A stretch of DNA of 64,000 nucleotides from Aplidium turbinatum (GCA_918807975.1 OU964926.1:1736001-1800000); one strand, 5' to 3'. Positions 1-58,689 are shown, counted from the first letter of the stretch. A program made the numbers and translations. Notes: generated from the sequence alone by a model not told the origin.

Positions 1-75
1 TGACCAGGTCTGCCTTGGTGGTTCAAACCCTCTAAGGGTATAGTACGAAACTGCCAGGATTAATCTTTCAAAGTT
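1..75 (+). repeat. tRNA-derived SINE-like fragment (cut by window start)
   Basis: A B-box-like GGTTCAAACCC lies near position 21-31, followed by a stretch (CGAAACTGCCAGGA, about 47-60) that recurs at about 19070-19085 with the same flanking order (TTCAAA.CCTCTA.. then CGAAACTGCCAGGA then TCTCAAAGTT). Two diverged copies of one dispersed repeat are the simplest reading. The 5' part lies outside the window. Confidence 0.4.
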
Positions 76-197
76 TCTAAGCTTTCCCAGCCAAGGATAA
101 AGATTCAATCAATCTATCGGCATGAATTAAATTTGGTTAAATTTTGCATCAGATATGCTGTTATGTTTGTCGGCAGTCAATTCTAGCACGGAATGGC

Positions 198-627
198 CCG
201 ATTCGGTGAGTCCGATTCGGTGAGTTCCCTATTCGGTGAGAGCCTTTTTCGGTGAGAGCCCTATTCGGTGAGTTTTTTTTTTAAATTATTGCGCGCCGTA
301 GCCTAATTATCATTGCCGTAATAGGGTTAGGGGTTAGGGGTTAAGGGATAGGGGATAGAGGTTAGGGGATAGGGGTTTGGGTTTGGGTTTTTTTTGGGTT
401 TTTTTGGGTTTTTTTTGGGGGTTTGGCTTTTTTGGGGGTTTGCGTTTTTTGGGGGTTTTGGGGTTTTTTGGGGGTTTGGGTTTTTTGGGGGTTTGGGTTT
501 TGGGGTTTTGGGGTTAGGAGTTTTAATTAGGCTACGGTACCCGATAATTTTCAAAAAAAAATTCAAAAAAATCACCGAATAGGGCTCTCACCAAAAAAGG
601 CTCTCACCGAATCGGACTCACCGAATA
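198..627. mobile_element. Palindromic element with ATTCGGTGAG-repeat arms and telomere-like core
   Basis: The left arm (198-273) is four or five copies of an ATTCGGTGAG unit. The right arm (565-627) is its reverse complement (CTCACCGAAT units). A second inner inverted pair, GTAGCCTAATTA (298-309) and TAATTAGGCTAC (525-536), lies inside. The core at 320-520 is G-rich: degenerate TTAGGGG units to about 385, then GGGTTTTTT runs. No ORF of interest is seen. It resembles a MITE or foldback element. Confidence 0.6.
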
Positions 628-1465
628 GTAGCAGACCCTATGTAGCAAGAATTGATAGTAATCGACACCAGTGTTTCGCCCATGAGGTTGGGCTCATCAG
701 TATTGCACTAATTATTCATGCTGTAGCAGACAGTATATAATTTAGCTTATCTGCCCATACCTAGAAACATACCTAGAAACGCAGAGCGCTACACATGCCA
801 CAAATTCCTTGCTGTTCTAGCAAGTTCAGCCTTGTGCTGACTGTCAGGAAGAGCACTTCTTTTTACAGACGAATTTATTTTCACACGAGTCAGTTCAATC
901 ATAACCAGATAAAAATATTTCGATCAGCTAGCAGCTAAATCATCAGTTAATCTGAAACCAAACAGCACAAAAAATCAAGTGATGATGGTGCAAAAGGATG
1001 AAAAAGGTTTCACTCTTGTTGCGGTAAAGAATTGATGAAAAAGATTAACAACTAAAGGTGAAAGAAATGAAAAATGGTACGAAAAAGTATTGTATAAAAT
1101 TGTACCATCATCAAGCTTTGTTGTGGGTTTGACACATGCCAGAAGATATTTCATTTGCTTGATCCTTTTTCTACAAATATGCTTTAATTGAATATTTCTA
1201 TGGGTGCCCGATTGTGTGGGGTCGCCAGACTGCGTTGATTGCTCTGAGGGGTTTGCAGTGCAAGAAAGGTATAAAACCTCTGCTGTATGCAAAAATGGCA
1301 GGACTAAGTTCTCAAAGCTTTTTCAGTCCGAGAATAATGATTCTCAGAATTCATCTATCTCAATTTTCTACCTTCAAAGCTGAAGTAAACAGAGAAAGTG
1401 TTTTTTCTTTGCCGCTACGAAACACATTGATAGTAAAACTAAAAGTAAAAAAAATGTTGTTTCAG
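628..1465. other. Intergenic or intron sequence, nothing recognised
   Basis: AT-rich sequence without a supported exon, RNA gene or repeat. A further upstream exon of the plus-strand gene could hide here, because the exon starting at 1466 begins inside a codon, but I could not find one. Confidence 0.4.
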
Positions 1466-48571
<47,106 letters not shown>

Positions 48572-49599
48572 GACTCCACCATGTGTTTTTTTTCATTCAT
48601 TGTTATGTCATCATGTGATTTTGTGTCGTTACAATTATAGCAATGATCGCCTGCCGTTCACACCAGGCCGCCGGTTGGTTGTGTTTGCAGATAGGTCGGT
48701 CGTGTCCTGTTCATTGCTTAACAAGACCACCGCGATGAATGTGCAAATTGTGCATAATAACAAACTGAGGATATAAACTGAGGGCGTATTTGTAATTTGT
48801 GGGTCTGCAGCAGATGGAGTATGTTGACCGGTTGATACTTTAACAAAGGACAATTTTCCCTACGAACCAGCTGACTGCAATATTGTGACCGTTCTAGCGC
48901 TCATCCAGAGAGTTGGTTCTTGCTTTGAAGTTTGTTTGCTAAATAAAAATGAACTTTTTTTTTCTTGGCTTTGAGGAATCCAATGAAAAATTGTTATTGG
49001 TCGTTTTCGCCCATTAACAAAAGCAGTTTCATAGTATTTCGACCAATGCCTTTCACACACTGAAGTGTGTTGTGAACACTGTACTGTATGTTTTCACGTG
49101 GAATGCTCTTGATCCACCGATCTCTTTCTTCTTCATTTTTGGAAGTCTAAAAACAGATTCTTTATTTTGTTTGTCATAGCTTCCATTGTATCCAGTCACA
49201 CAACATTTTCGAACCATGTTAAATTACTTATTGATACAAAAGCACACTTTCAAAACTTGACTGTATTTAAAACACAATGATAATGATGCATCTTGAAAGA
49301 AAAACTTGCATAACATTACAACATCATGACATGATTGGATGTCATTTAGCACATTACCTAATTCTGGCTACAATTTATAAACTCTTTTATTACTATATTA
49401 TGCCTGCTACAGTAATATAATTTTGCAAGTTAGATATGGACCTTACATTCAATTTTTTCTAGCCTAAGCTTTTAAAGTTGTTTTTTAAATTTGACCGACT
49501 GATGTGCTTTATAGAAATTAAATTACTAAAATAGTCAGTTAAATCCACTAAAAACTAGCTCAGACTTCTATTTTATGCAAACAATCAACAAAACCATTG
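48572..49599. other. 3' flank / likely 3' UTR
   Basis: No coding signal. It includes the only good polyadenylation hexamer close to the stop (48942-48947). Confidence 0.45.
48942..48947 (+). promoter_or_regulatory. Candidate polyadenylation signal
   Basis: AATAAA 371 bp after the pecanex stop, followed by a T-rich stretch at 48955-48963. Position is plausible for the 3' end of the transcript. Confidence 0.45.
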
Positions 49600-49980
49600 C
49601 TTATAGTGCAGTCGTGGGAGGTTTTTTGTGGGAAATTTTTTTATCAAGCTAATACTTTTCTCAGATCTTCCCCATACTATGCAAATAGCTCAGAAAAAAA
49701 TCCCCATCAATCCGATGATGGGAAACCCCCTTTTGGGCCCTTTTTCCAAATGACGTCACAATTCCTTTATGAAAATTTCAAGTTTTTCAAAATAGGGCAT
49801 ATAATAAATCATTTTTTAGATTTTTTCAAGGGGAATAACTTTTTCTATTAACCAGAACCCTGAAAATATACAGAAAAAGAGTTATTGCCGATTAAGCAAA
49901 AGGATAAATCTATGAATTCCAGGCAAATTTGAAATTATTCGTCACTGTTGGACTTATTCTTCTACATTCGTTAACAAGAA

Positions 49981-50181
49981 TTAAACAAAGTAAACGAAAC
50001 AAAAATTGAAGCTATCATCATCATCAAAAACGTCAAAGATGTTGCTTTCCTTCTCGTCCTGTCCCGTTTCATCTTCATTGTAAGAGCACTCCTCTTCGGT
50101 ACCAACATCGACGTTTTGCAGAAGTGAGAAAAAGTCTTCATTCTTAAGTTTTTCGTCTAGTCTCTGGAGTATGTCGTTCAT
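49981..50181 (-). CDS. Small acidic ORF in left inverted repeat
   Basis: 66 codons: MNDILQRLDEKLKNEDFFSL, LQNVDVGTEEECSYNEDETG, QDEKESNIFDVFDDDDSFNF. Same protein as 52460-52651. It may be an exon or a separate small product, function unknown. It also appears, damaged, in copy 2 (about 57544-57735). Confidence 0.5.
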   Translation of the reverse strand: MNDILQRLDEKLKNEDFFSLLQNVDVGTEEECSYNEDETGQDEKESNIFDVFDDDDSFNFCFVYFV

Positions 50182-50811
50182 ACTAATTATTACTTAGATA
50201 CGAAAAAGATGTGAAACTATCTTTGTATTTGAAGCATACTTACTATACTATTACATTCAACACCATGACTCCAGGTATTGCTGATAACTGCAGAATTCTC
50301 TTTTCATCTATGGTTGTAGACCTACGATCAACTCCTAACCGAGCAGCATACAGTAAAGAGGACAGCAAAAAGCTTCACCGGAATTTGGAAAGATCTTGCG
50401 ATCGAGCAAGCTCTTACTTATGCGCTCAATTCAGTCACGTGGAGGATTGACGGAAGGAAAAGTATGACAGAAAGTGTTCGACATCTTTGGGTTTTTAGTG
50501 TGAGTCACTCGGCAAGTATTCATGAAGCAATGACGCAACTAAACAAGGCTCAGTTTCTATGAAGTTGGCTAACTAGCATGAAGAGTTGGATGCTTCAAGA
50601 AAAAAGAGGGATTACGAAGATTGTAAAAGTTTCTGGCCTGGTTAACAACGAAAAACCCATTCTTGGTACCAGATGTAAACCTATCTTCTCTTTCAAACGG
50701 TCTAGTGTCCATCGCTGGAAAAGATGACGTCAATTGTGAACAAGCGGAGCAAATTGGTCAAAATATCCAAAAAGGTTTAGATGGGGTAGCAATTACTATC
50801 GCATCAATCAA

Positions 50812-52398
50812 TTGATCAAGCCATTAGAATCCTTAATGGAAGTAAACAAAACAAAAAGTGGTGCAAGTGGTATTGGTTCGAAATTCATGTTCAATAGGAT
50901 GTTTGCTGTTGCTGAAAGCGGGGAAAGCCTTGAGCAATTTTTCGAAGTCGAGTTGACTTCAGAGCCAATGTCGATGTACAAGGAAGACATGATCAGAAAG
51001 CCTGACAAACCCTCTCTTCGAAAAATTCTTTTGTCTGGTTCTTCGTCGCATGCTTAAGAGGAAATCAACAAGCAACTTCTATTATCGACGGTGGTGCATT
51101 ACTACATAAAGTTCGCTGGAAAAAAGGAATGAAGTTTTCGGAAGTTTGAAATTCGTATGTGAAATATATCCAAAACCATTATACCCATGCTGTTGTTGTG
51201 TTTGATGTCTATCATGACGAAAGTACTAAAAGTCACGAGCACTTGGGCCGAAATTTCGTTCCACAGAGCACGTTTGTGAAAATAGATCCGAGCAATTCAC
51301 TTCCTTTTACTCAAGATCGCTACCTCAGCTGCATCGAAACCAAGACTGAATTCATCAAGTTTGTTTCTACCCTTCTGAGACAATCCGAAGTTGAAGTTCA
51401 CAACTGCTCTGATGATTTTACAATAACATCTACATTGAAAATAACTGATCTACACAATGAATATTGAAAAACGAAATGCACAAGAATGAAACTGCAAAGC
51501 AGAGGAGAAAGGCACATCGCATGGCGGTTAATTACGCGAGGCAAAATGCTCTGCTGATGCTGACGGTTCCATTGTAGCGAAATCCCTTGGTTATGCTTCT
51601 CTTCGAAAAGGTCCAGTAAATGTCATTGCTGATGATAGTGATGTAGTTACTATGTTACTGCATCATTGGAAGACTGACACTCATGATGATATTTACTTCG
51701 ACCAAGGAGCGCTTCGACAAAGCCTGGAGAATCAAAGAAGCCAACCCAAGTATTAAAGAAGATCTTCTTTTCCTCCATGCATGGTCAGGATGCGACACAA
51801 CGTCATCGATATTTGGAAAAGGGAAAAGAAGTTTGCGAAAATCAGAAACGCTGAAAGAGAATTCTGCAATTATCAGCAATGTCTGGAGTTCCCAAAACGA
51901 GGTCGGAGAAGCCTGTATAACTGCATTCAAGATCTGGTATTGTGGCAATGAAGATTCAACGCTTACTAAACTCAGGTAGTATTTTTACATAGGGATTATA
52001 CTGTTTACAATTTTAAGATATTGTCCAATTCTAGATACCCTGTATGTAATATTTATCTTTGTTTACTTTTAGACATGACAAATACATGTAGCCTACGTGG
52101 CATGCGAAGGGATAATGGCATCGGAAAAGCTACCACCAAGCCAAAGAGCAGCCTACTTCCATGGGCTACGTCTTTACTTGGTGAAGAATTTAAATTCAAT
52201 GTTTGTGAATGGGGATGGAGAAACAATAGCAACAACGAACTTGTCCCAATAATGACGGATATGCCTATAGCACCAGATGCAGATGTAAGAAATCAACAAA
52301 AAATCCATGTGGAACGAAAACTTGCACCTGTCGCAATTATGGAATGGCATGTGTTTCTTCGTGTGGTGAATGTCATGGTGTTGAATGTAATAGTATAG
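50812..52398 (+). pseudogene. PIN-like nuclease protein with Cys-rich C-terminus, interrupted
   Basis: Plus-strand blocks in order: IKPLESLMEVNKTKSGASGI (50812 on), IQNHYTHAVVVFDVYHDEST (51168 on), GPVNVIADDSDVVTMLLHHW (about 51613), LLFLHAWSGCDTTSSIFGKG (about 51765), SLLPWATSLLGEEFKFNVCE (about 52155), then a Cys-rich end (CxCRNYGMA..SSCGECHGVECN). VVVFD..ES.K..EH..R and ADDSDVVTMLL look like the two acidic motifs of PIN/FEN-like nucleases. Proteins with this order (HAW.GCDTTS.I.GKGK then a CXC-type tail) recur in many invertebrate genomes, from memory. Function in transposition unproven. Confidence 0.65.
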
Positions 52399-52459
52399 TA
52401 GGTATGCTTGAAATACAAAGATAGTTTCACATCTTTTTCGTATCTAAGTAATAATTAGT

Positions 52460-52651
52460 ATGAACGACAAAGACCAGACGAAAGACTTAAGAATGAAGAC
52501 TTTTTTTTCACTTCTGCATAACGTCGATGTTGGTACTGAAGAAAAGGAATTCTTGTACAATGAAGATGAAACGGGACAAGACGAGGAGGAAAGCAACATC
52601 TTTGACGTTTTTGATGATAGCTTCAATTTACGTTTCGCTTACTTTGTTTAA
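52460..52651 (+). CDS. Small acidic ORF in right inverted repeat
   Basis: 63 codons: MNDKDQTKDLRMKTFFSLLH, NVDVGTEEKEFLYNEDETGQ, DEEESNIFDVFDDSF. Mirror copy of 49981-50181. Confidence 0.5.
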   Translation: MNDKDQTKDLRMKTFFSLLHNVDVGTEEKEFLYNEDETGQDEEESNIFDVFDDSFNLRFAYFV

Positions 52652-53174
52652 TTTTTGTTATAGAATGTAGAAGAATAAGTCCAACAGTGACGAATAATTT
52701 CAAATTTGCCTGAAATTCACAGATTTATCCTTTTGCTTAATCGGTAATAACTCTTTTTCAGTACATTTTCAGGGTTCTTGTTAATAGAAAAAGTTGTTCC
52801 CCTTGAAAAAAGATAAAAAATGATGTATAATATGTCTTATTTTGAAAAACTTGAAATTTTCATAAAGGGATTGTGACGTCATTTGGAAAATGTGTCCAAA
52901 AGGGGGTTTCCCATCATCCGATTGATGGGGATTTTTTTCTGAGCCATTTGCATAATATGAGGAAGGTCTGAGAAAAGTATCAGCTTGATAAAAAAATTTT
53001 CCCACAAACACCACTTTTTAAGGTCCCACGACTGCACTACTTAATCTTTCTAAGGTATAGCTGTAGGCTATGTAATCAACAACATAACTTTAAAGACTGG
53101 TGTATTTTCACAACAAATCAGCTGTTTTTTTAAGCAGCCTAAGCCAGCAAGAGTGCAACGTACCACAGCATAAA

Positions 53175-53720
53175 TGTTAACAAAAATTATATAATCAATA
53201 TTTAAACTCTTCAAAATGCTTCAAGCTTTCATCAAAATACTGAAATCTAACTCAATCTCTCTAAACACCAGAATAAGACTTTTACATGTGTACATTTGGT
53301 CAGTTCTGCTATATGGCTGCGAATCCTGGACTGTATATGCCCGCAGATAAAAAAGATCAACGGTTCTAAAATTTGGTTCATTCGAAGAATGATGGGAATT
53401 AGCTGGATGGATAAGATCACTAACGAAGAAGTGTGGAGACGCTCTGGGTGCACCCCTGGCGTTCTCATCACAACTATAAAAAAAAAGGCAAATGACATTT
53501 ATCGGGCATGTCTACCGCAAACGCGGAATTGAACACTCGGCAATGATGGGGCGACTTCCTGGTCAGAGGCACCAGGGGCGTCCACGTTTGGAAATTTTCA
53601 AAAATTTTTCAACATGGACAATCCAAAATTTTGAAAACCTAATTAGAACTATGGACATTGGACAATCGATCGTTGTGGAGACTCACGGTAGCCGATGATG
53701 ATTTAAACTCTGACTATTAT
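53175..53720 (+). mobile_element. LINE C-terminal fragment
   Basis: Plus strand: SLNTRIRLLHVYIWSVLLYG then CESWTVYAR; RRMMGISWMDKITNEEVWRR; FIGHVYRKRGIEHSAMMGRL, GQRHQGRPR. Same post-RT motif order as at 11262 (LLYGCE.WT; R.. LGI.W.D..TN.EV; GH..R). Frame changes between blocks show it is dead. Confidence 0.75.
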
Positions 53721-53937
53721 GTCATAATAACGAGTTCAACCATGCCACGAAGAAAGTGGAGCAGCCAACTTAAAACGATGCCAGACAAAAACTTCTGACT
53801 CGGCAAACGTTTTGCCTCCAGTCACAAAAAATGGCGCACATGTACGAAGATGGCTATGCATTGGACCAATGAGAAGTTACTGGAGAGAAAATACGCAAAC
53901 ACTTCTAATATAAAGTAAAATCGGTAAACGTTCTAGC

Positions 53938-54010
53938 GTGGTCTAGTTGGTTAAGGCCAGGAAATAACTTACATTTCGATGTTGGTTCGATTCCCAACTA
54001 AACCATAACT
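53938..54010 (+). repeat. tRNA-like SINE head or tRNA pseudogene
   Basis: A box GTGGTCTAGTTGGTTAAGGC and a canonical B box GGTTCGATTCCC, followed by a T run (54011-54018) like a Pol III terminator. Acceptor-stem halves (AGCGTGG / CTAAACCAT) pair poorly. It could still be transcribed by Pol III. Confidence 0.5.
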
Positions 54011-54157
54011 CTTTTTTTCTTCTGTAATCACCAATCAAAGTAACAACAATTCTCCGGCTGAATGCTACATGACGGAAATCACTCAAACATATGTTCTGAA
54101 TCTGATTGGTGTCTTACGGGAAATTGTCATGTAACAAATCCAGCGGTTAGCCTATAG

Positions 54158-54792
54158 CAGTGGTTCCCAACCTTTTTGTTGTCACTGACCCCTTTAGACA
54201 AATTATTAATTCTGCGGACCCCTACCTCAATTTTGCCTAAAACTCAATTAACATACTATTGTAATAATTATGCTACTCAGTTACTGTAATGTGTCATATT
54301 GCATTGTCGCTATGACTCCTGCGGCAAATATCAGGTTAAACAGTTGCTCAAATAAAAATATGAATGAGTTGTTCAAGAAATGTCAGCAGTGTTTGAATAT
54401 TAAGGTGACCCATAGTGCCATGCCGAAACTTTTTCAACGTAAGCAAATTTAATGAGAGGGCTGTTGTTGCTTTTCCTGAACTAAACGACTGAACTGTGGT
54501 TGAGTTTTTGACAATGCAACACGCATGTCATCTTCAACGTCCAGGCGATTTCGATGTTTAGTTTTTATTGTAGCTTAACATTAACAAGAGCTGAGAATCC
54601 TGCCTCGCAAAGGTAATTGGTTATGAATGGTAACAAAACAATAATCGCTTGCTTTGCCAAGAATGGGTAGGTTTGCAGTTGTGAGCACCCAAATTTTTCC
54701 ACAGTTTTTGAATAAAATTCAATGCGTAATAACTCTTTTGATCTCAAATCAATTAAGTCATCTTTACTGAGATCTGAGATCGTCATCCGCTA
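54158..54792 (-). mobile_element. hAT (ZBED-type) element, 3' part
   Basis: Begins CAGTGGTTCCCAACCTTTTT, the classic hAT terminus, preceded by GCCTATAG. The minus strand carries the end of a transposase (54451-54786). It is cut at 54792 by the copy 2 long-TIR element. The rest of the element was not found beyond 57826. Confidence 0.8.
54451..54786 (-). pseudogene. hAT transposase C-terminal (dimerisation) domain
   Basis: Minus strand: FGCSQLQTYPFLAKQAIIVL, LPFITNYLCEAGFSALVNVK, then in another frame KTKHRNRLDVEDDMRVALSK to a stop. This is the conserved YP.L...A...LLPF.T.YLCE.GFSAL..IK.K.RNRL..E.D.R.AL end of ZBED/hAT transposases. One frame change lies between the two parts, and the N-terminal remainder is missing. 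Confidence 0.85.
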
Positions 54793-57700
54793 TAGTGCAG
54801 TCGTGGGAGATGTTTTGTGGGAAAATTTTTTTATCAAGCTGATACTTTGCTCAGACCTTCCCCATACTATGCAAATGGCTCAGAAAAAAATCCCCATCAA
54901 TCGGATGATGGGAAACCACTGTTTGGGCCCTTTTTCCAAATGACGTCACAATCCCTTTTGGGTCCAACATATGAAATTTTCAAGTTTTTCAAAATAGGAC
55001 ATATTATACATCATTTTTTAGCTTTTTTCAAGGGGAACAACTTTTTCTATTTACCAGAACCTTAAAAATGTACAGAAAAAGAGTTATTACCGATTAAGCA
55101 ACACGATAAATCTATGAAGTTCAGGCAAATTTGAAATTCATTCTTAAGTTTTTCGTCTAGTCTCTGGAGTATGTCGTTCATACTAATTATTACTTAGATA
55201 CGAAAAAGATGTGAAACTATCTTTGTATTTCAAGCATACTTAGGCTACTAAAGTATTACATTCAACACCATGACTCCAAATATTGCTGATAACTGCAGAA
55301 TTCTCTTTTCATCTATGGTTGTACGATCAATTCCAAACCGAGCAGCACACAGTAAAGAGGACAGCAAAAAGCTTCACTGGAATTTGGACAGATCTTGCGA
55401 TCGAGCAAACTCTTATGCGCTCAAATAAGTCACGTGGAGGATTGTTGGAAGGAAAAAGTATGACAGAAAAGTGTTCCACATCTTTGGGTTTTGAGTGTGA
55501 GTCACTCGGCAAGTATTCATGAAGCAATGACGCAACTAAGCAAGGCTCAGTTTCTATGAAGCAACCAGCATGAAGAGTTGGGTGCTTCAAGAAAAAAGAG
55601 AGATTACGAAGATTTCTGGCCTGGTTAACAACGAAGCAACCATTCTTGGTATAAGATGTAAACCTATCTTCTCTTTCAAACGGTCTAGTGTCCATCGCTG
55701 GAAAAGATGACGTCAATTGTGAACAAGCGGAGCAAATTGGTCAAAATATCCAGAAAGGTTTAGATGGGGTAGCAGTTACTAACGCATCATTCAAACGCAA
55801 AGATTGATCAAGCCATTAGAATCCTTAATGGAAGTAAACAAAACAAAAAGCGGTGCAAGTGGTATTGGTCCGAAAGTTATGTTCAATAGGATGTTTGCTG
55901 CTGCTAAAAGAGAAGAAAGCCTTGAGCAATTTTTCGAATTTGAGTTGACTTCAGAGCCAATGTCGATTTTCAAGGAAGGCATGATGAGAAAGCCTGTGCC
56001 TTGGAGGAAATCAACAAGCAAGTGGCTTCTATTATCGACGGTGGTGCATTACTACATAAAGTTCGCTGGAAAAAAGGAATGAAGTTTTCGGAAGTTTGAA
56101 ATTCGTATGTGAAATATATCCAAAACCATTATATCCATACTGTTGTTGTGTTTGATGGCTATGATGACGAAAGTACTAAAAGTTACGAGCACTTGGGCAG
56201 AAATTCCGTTCCACAGAGCACGTTTGTGAAAATAGATTCGAGCAATTCACTTCCTTTTGCTCAAGATCGCTACCTCATCTGCATCGAAAACAAGGCTGAA
56301 TTCATCAAGTTTGTTTCTACCCTTCTGAGACAATCCGAAGTTGAAGCTTACAACTGCTCTGATGATGCTGACAGTTCCATTGTAGCGAAATCCTTTGATT
56401 ATGCTTCTCTTCGAAAAGGTCCAGTAAATGTCATTGTTGATGATACTGATGTAATTATTATGTTACTGCATCATTGGAAGACTGGCACTCATGATGTTAT
56501 CCCTTTGCATGCCATATGCATGTATTTGCCATGTCTAAAAGTAAACAAAGATAAATATTACATACAGGGTATTTAGAATTGAACAACATCTTAAAAGTGT
56601 AAACATTATTATATAATCCCTACGTAAAAATACATACCTGAGTGTAGTAAGCGTTGAATCTTCATTGTCACCATACCAGATCTTGAATGCAGCTATAGAT
56701 GCTTCTCCGACCTTATTTTGGGAACTCCAGACATTGCTGATAATTGCAGAATTCTCTTTCAGCGTTTCTGATTTTCGCAAACTCGTAACCAAACTTCCTT
56801 TCCCTTTTCCAAATATCGATGACGTTGTGTCGTATCATGACCATGCATTACTGGAGCTAATCTGTTTAGGTGGGGGTTGCATAATTCGCCGATATGTGTC
56901 TGCGGAGCGGTAGAACAAACAATGCAACACATACTCCACGAATGTTCCATCTTACGACCCCCAAGTGGAATCACTGGTATTCGACAACTGGACCCAACTA
57001 CCGTATCTTGGCTGCACGAGGAGGCATTGCCAATCTAAGCTGCTACAAGTCAAACGAGAGAAGAAGAAGATGACCATGCATGGAGGAAAAGAAGATCTTC
57101 TTTGATATCTTTAATACTTGGGTTGGCTTCTTTGATGCTCCAGGTTTTGTTGAAGCGCTCCTGGACGAAGAAAATAATTGCACAGGAAAAGTTACCACCA
57201 AGCCAAAGAACAGCCTACTTCCATGGGTTACGTCTTTACTTGGTGAAGAATTTAAATTCAATGTTTGTGAATGGGGATGGAGAAACAATAGCAACAACGA
57301 ACTTGTCCCAATAATGACGGATATGCCTATAGCACCAGAAGCATTTACCAAAGTAATTAGATGCAGATGTAAGAAATCAACAAAAAATCCATGTGGAACG
57401 AAAACTTGCACCTGTCGCAATTATGGAATGGCATGTGTTTCTTCGTGTGGTGAATGCCATGGTGTTGAATGTAATAGTATAGTAGGTATGCTTGAAATAC
57501 AAAGATAGTTTCACATCTTTTTCGTATCTAAGTAATAATTAGTATGAACGACAGAGACCAGACGAAAAACTTAAGAATGAAGACTTTTTTTCACTTCTGC
57601 ATAACGTCGATGTTGGTACCGAAGAAAAGGAATTCTTGTACAATGAAGATATGAAACGGGACTAGACGAGGAGGAAAGCAACATCTTTGTCGTTTTTGAT

Positions 57701-57826
57701 GATAGCTTCAATTTACGTTTCGCTTACTTTGTTTAATTTTTGTTATAGAATGTAGAAGAATAAGTCCAACAGTGACGAATAATTTCAAATTTGCCTGAAA
57801 TTCACAGATTTATCCTTTTGCTTAAT
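54793..57826 (+). mobile_element. Long-TIR element, copy 2 (rearranged, right end lost)
   Basis: Starts TAGTGCAGTCGTGGGAG like copy 1 and repeats its order (MIKPLESLMEVNK.. at 55804; IQNHYIHTVVVFDGYDDEST at 56112; VIVDDTDVIIMLLHHWKTGT at about 56429; FNVCEWGWRNNSNNELVPIM at about 57256; CRCKKSTKNPCGTKTCTCRN at about 57363). The segment about 56505-57165 is inverted relative to copy 1 and contains a LINE insertion. The outer part of the right inverted repeat is missing where the TTATCG-repeat element begins. Broken. Confidence 0.8.
56849..57069 (+). mobile_element. Short LINE 3' end insertion with 12-bp duplication
   Basis: Reads CGAVEQTMQHILHECSILRP then PSGITGIRQLDPTTVSWLHE then EALPI and stop, a relative of the LINE tail at 26103-26364, followed by (GAA)n. 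ATGACCATGCAT flanks it at 56837-56848 and 57070-57081. Severely 5' truncated. Confidence 0.85.
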
Positions 57827-58526
57827 CAGTGATGGTCATTATCGGCGATAATTTATCGGCGATAAATTTTTATCGCTTATCGTTATCGCTTAATTATTTT
57901 TTCAGTTATCGTTATCGCCAAAGACAATATTTGATTATCGCCGATAATTAATCGCCGATAAATTTTATGTCTGATCAACACATAAGTGAAAAGACCATGA
58001 AAAGTAATATTTTTACTAGCCACCTAGTTCATGAAACTAAAATTAAAACCAGTTCTTCAGTGCCTAAAGTGTGTGTGCACAGGTCGTTGTCATGGGAGGG
58101 GCACGCCCCCCCTGCAGCGACGGCCCTGACAACACAATAATTTTTAGAGTTGCAAATTGCAATGCAATGAAATGCATGCAACAAGTCTCTTGTTGTTTTG
58201 CTGCAATCAGCAATCGCGAGTGAATTTTACAATTAAAATGTAAGCGCACAGGCCGTACAGATTCCTTTGAAGCGAAGCGAAAGAAATTGGCAAGTGGTTT
58301 ATGAAAGTGTCGCAATACGAGGCCGCTTTTACATCGGAAACATGGTCTTTCGCGCCACCATCACGGAAACAAGTCATTGCAGAATATGATATTGCTTGAA
58401 GCATTTGACATGCAGACCGACATCACACTTTTTGCATCTTGTAGTAGTTTTTGCATGACAATAGGCACATCGAGTTGCGTGGTAAAATTATGCTAAATAC
58501 AGTATAACCTTTCTCATTTACCTATG

Positions 58527-58600
58527 CTGCATAGCCGAGTGGTGAGAGCGCTGGAACGGCAATCGAAAGGGCGCCGGTTCGACACCGCTCATGAGCGTAC
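58527..58600 (+). repeat. tRNA-Ser/Leu-like SINE head
   Basis: GCATAGCCGAGTGGTGAGAG (A box) and GGCGCCGGTTCGACACCGCT (B box) with tRNA spacing. The tail of the family is missing here. Confidence 0.75.
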
Positions 58601-58636
58601 AGTTGCGTATCGAGGTGCGTGGTAAAATTATGCTAA

Positions 58637-58670
58637 ATAGGCTACAGTATAGGCCTACTGTAGCCTATTT
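58637..58670. repeat. 14-bp perfect palindrome arms built on the GTAGCCTA motif
   Basis: AATAGGCTACAGTA, TAGGCC, TACTGTAGCCTATT. The arms contain the motif that is over-represented in the window. Confidence 0.75.
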
Positions 58671-58689
58671 AGTAACCTTTCTCATTTAC

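Larger units (their letters stand above)
49604..53039 (+). mobile_element. Long-TIR element, copy 1 (PIN-like protein, acidic ORF in TIRs)
   Basis: The termini TAGTGCAGTCGTGGGA (49604) and TCCC..GACTGCACTA (53039) are inverted, and the inverted repeats extend about 640-660 bp inwards (to about 50260 and from about 52396). CTTA flanks both sides (49600-49603; 53040-53043). Each arm holds the same small acidic ORF pointing outwards. The 2.1 kb interior encodes a PIN-like-nuclease-type protein with a Cys-rich tail; it has several interruptions. Superfamily not recognised. Confidence 0.8.

Noticed and set aside
320-385. True interstitial telomere
   Set aside because: The TTAGGGG units are irregular and sit inside an inverted-repeat element, so this is telomere-like sequence at most.
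327-575. Pro/Asn/Lys-rich ORF (NPKTPKPKPPKNPNPQKTP..)
   Set aside because: It is the antisense of the GGGTTTTTT low-complexity core.
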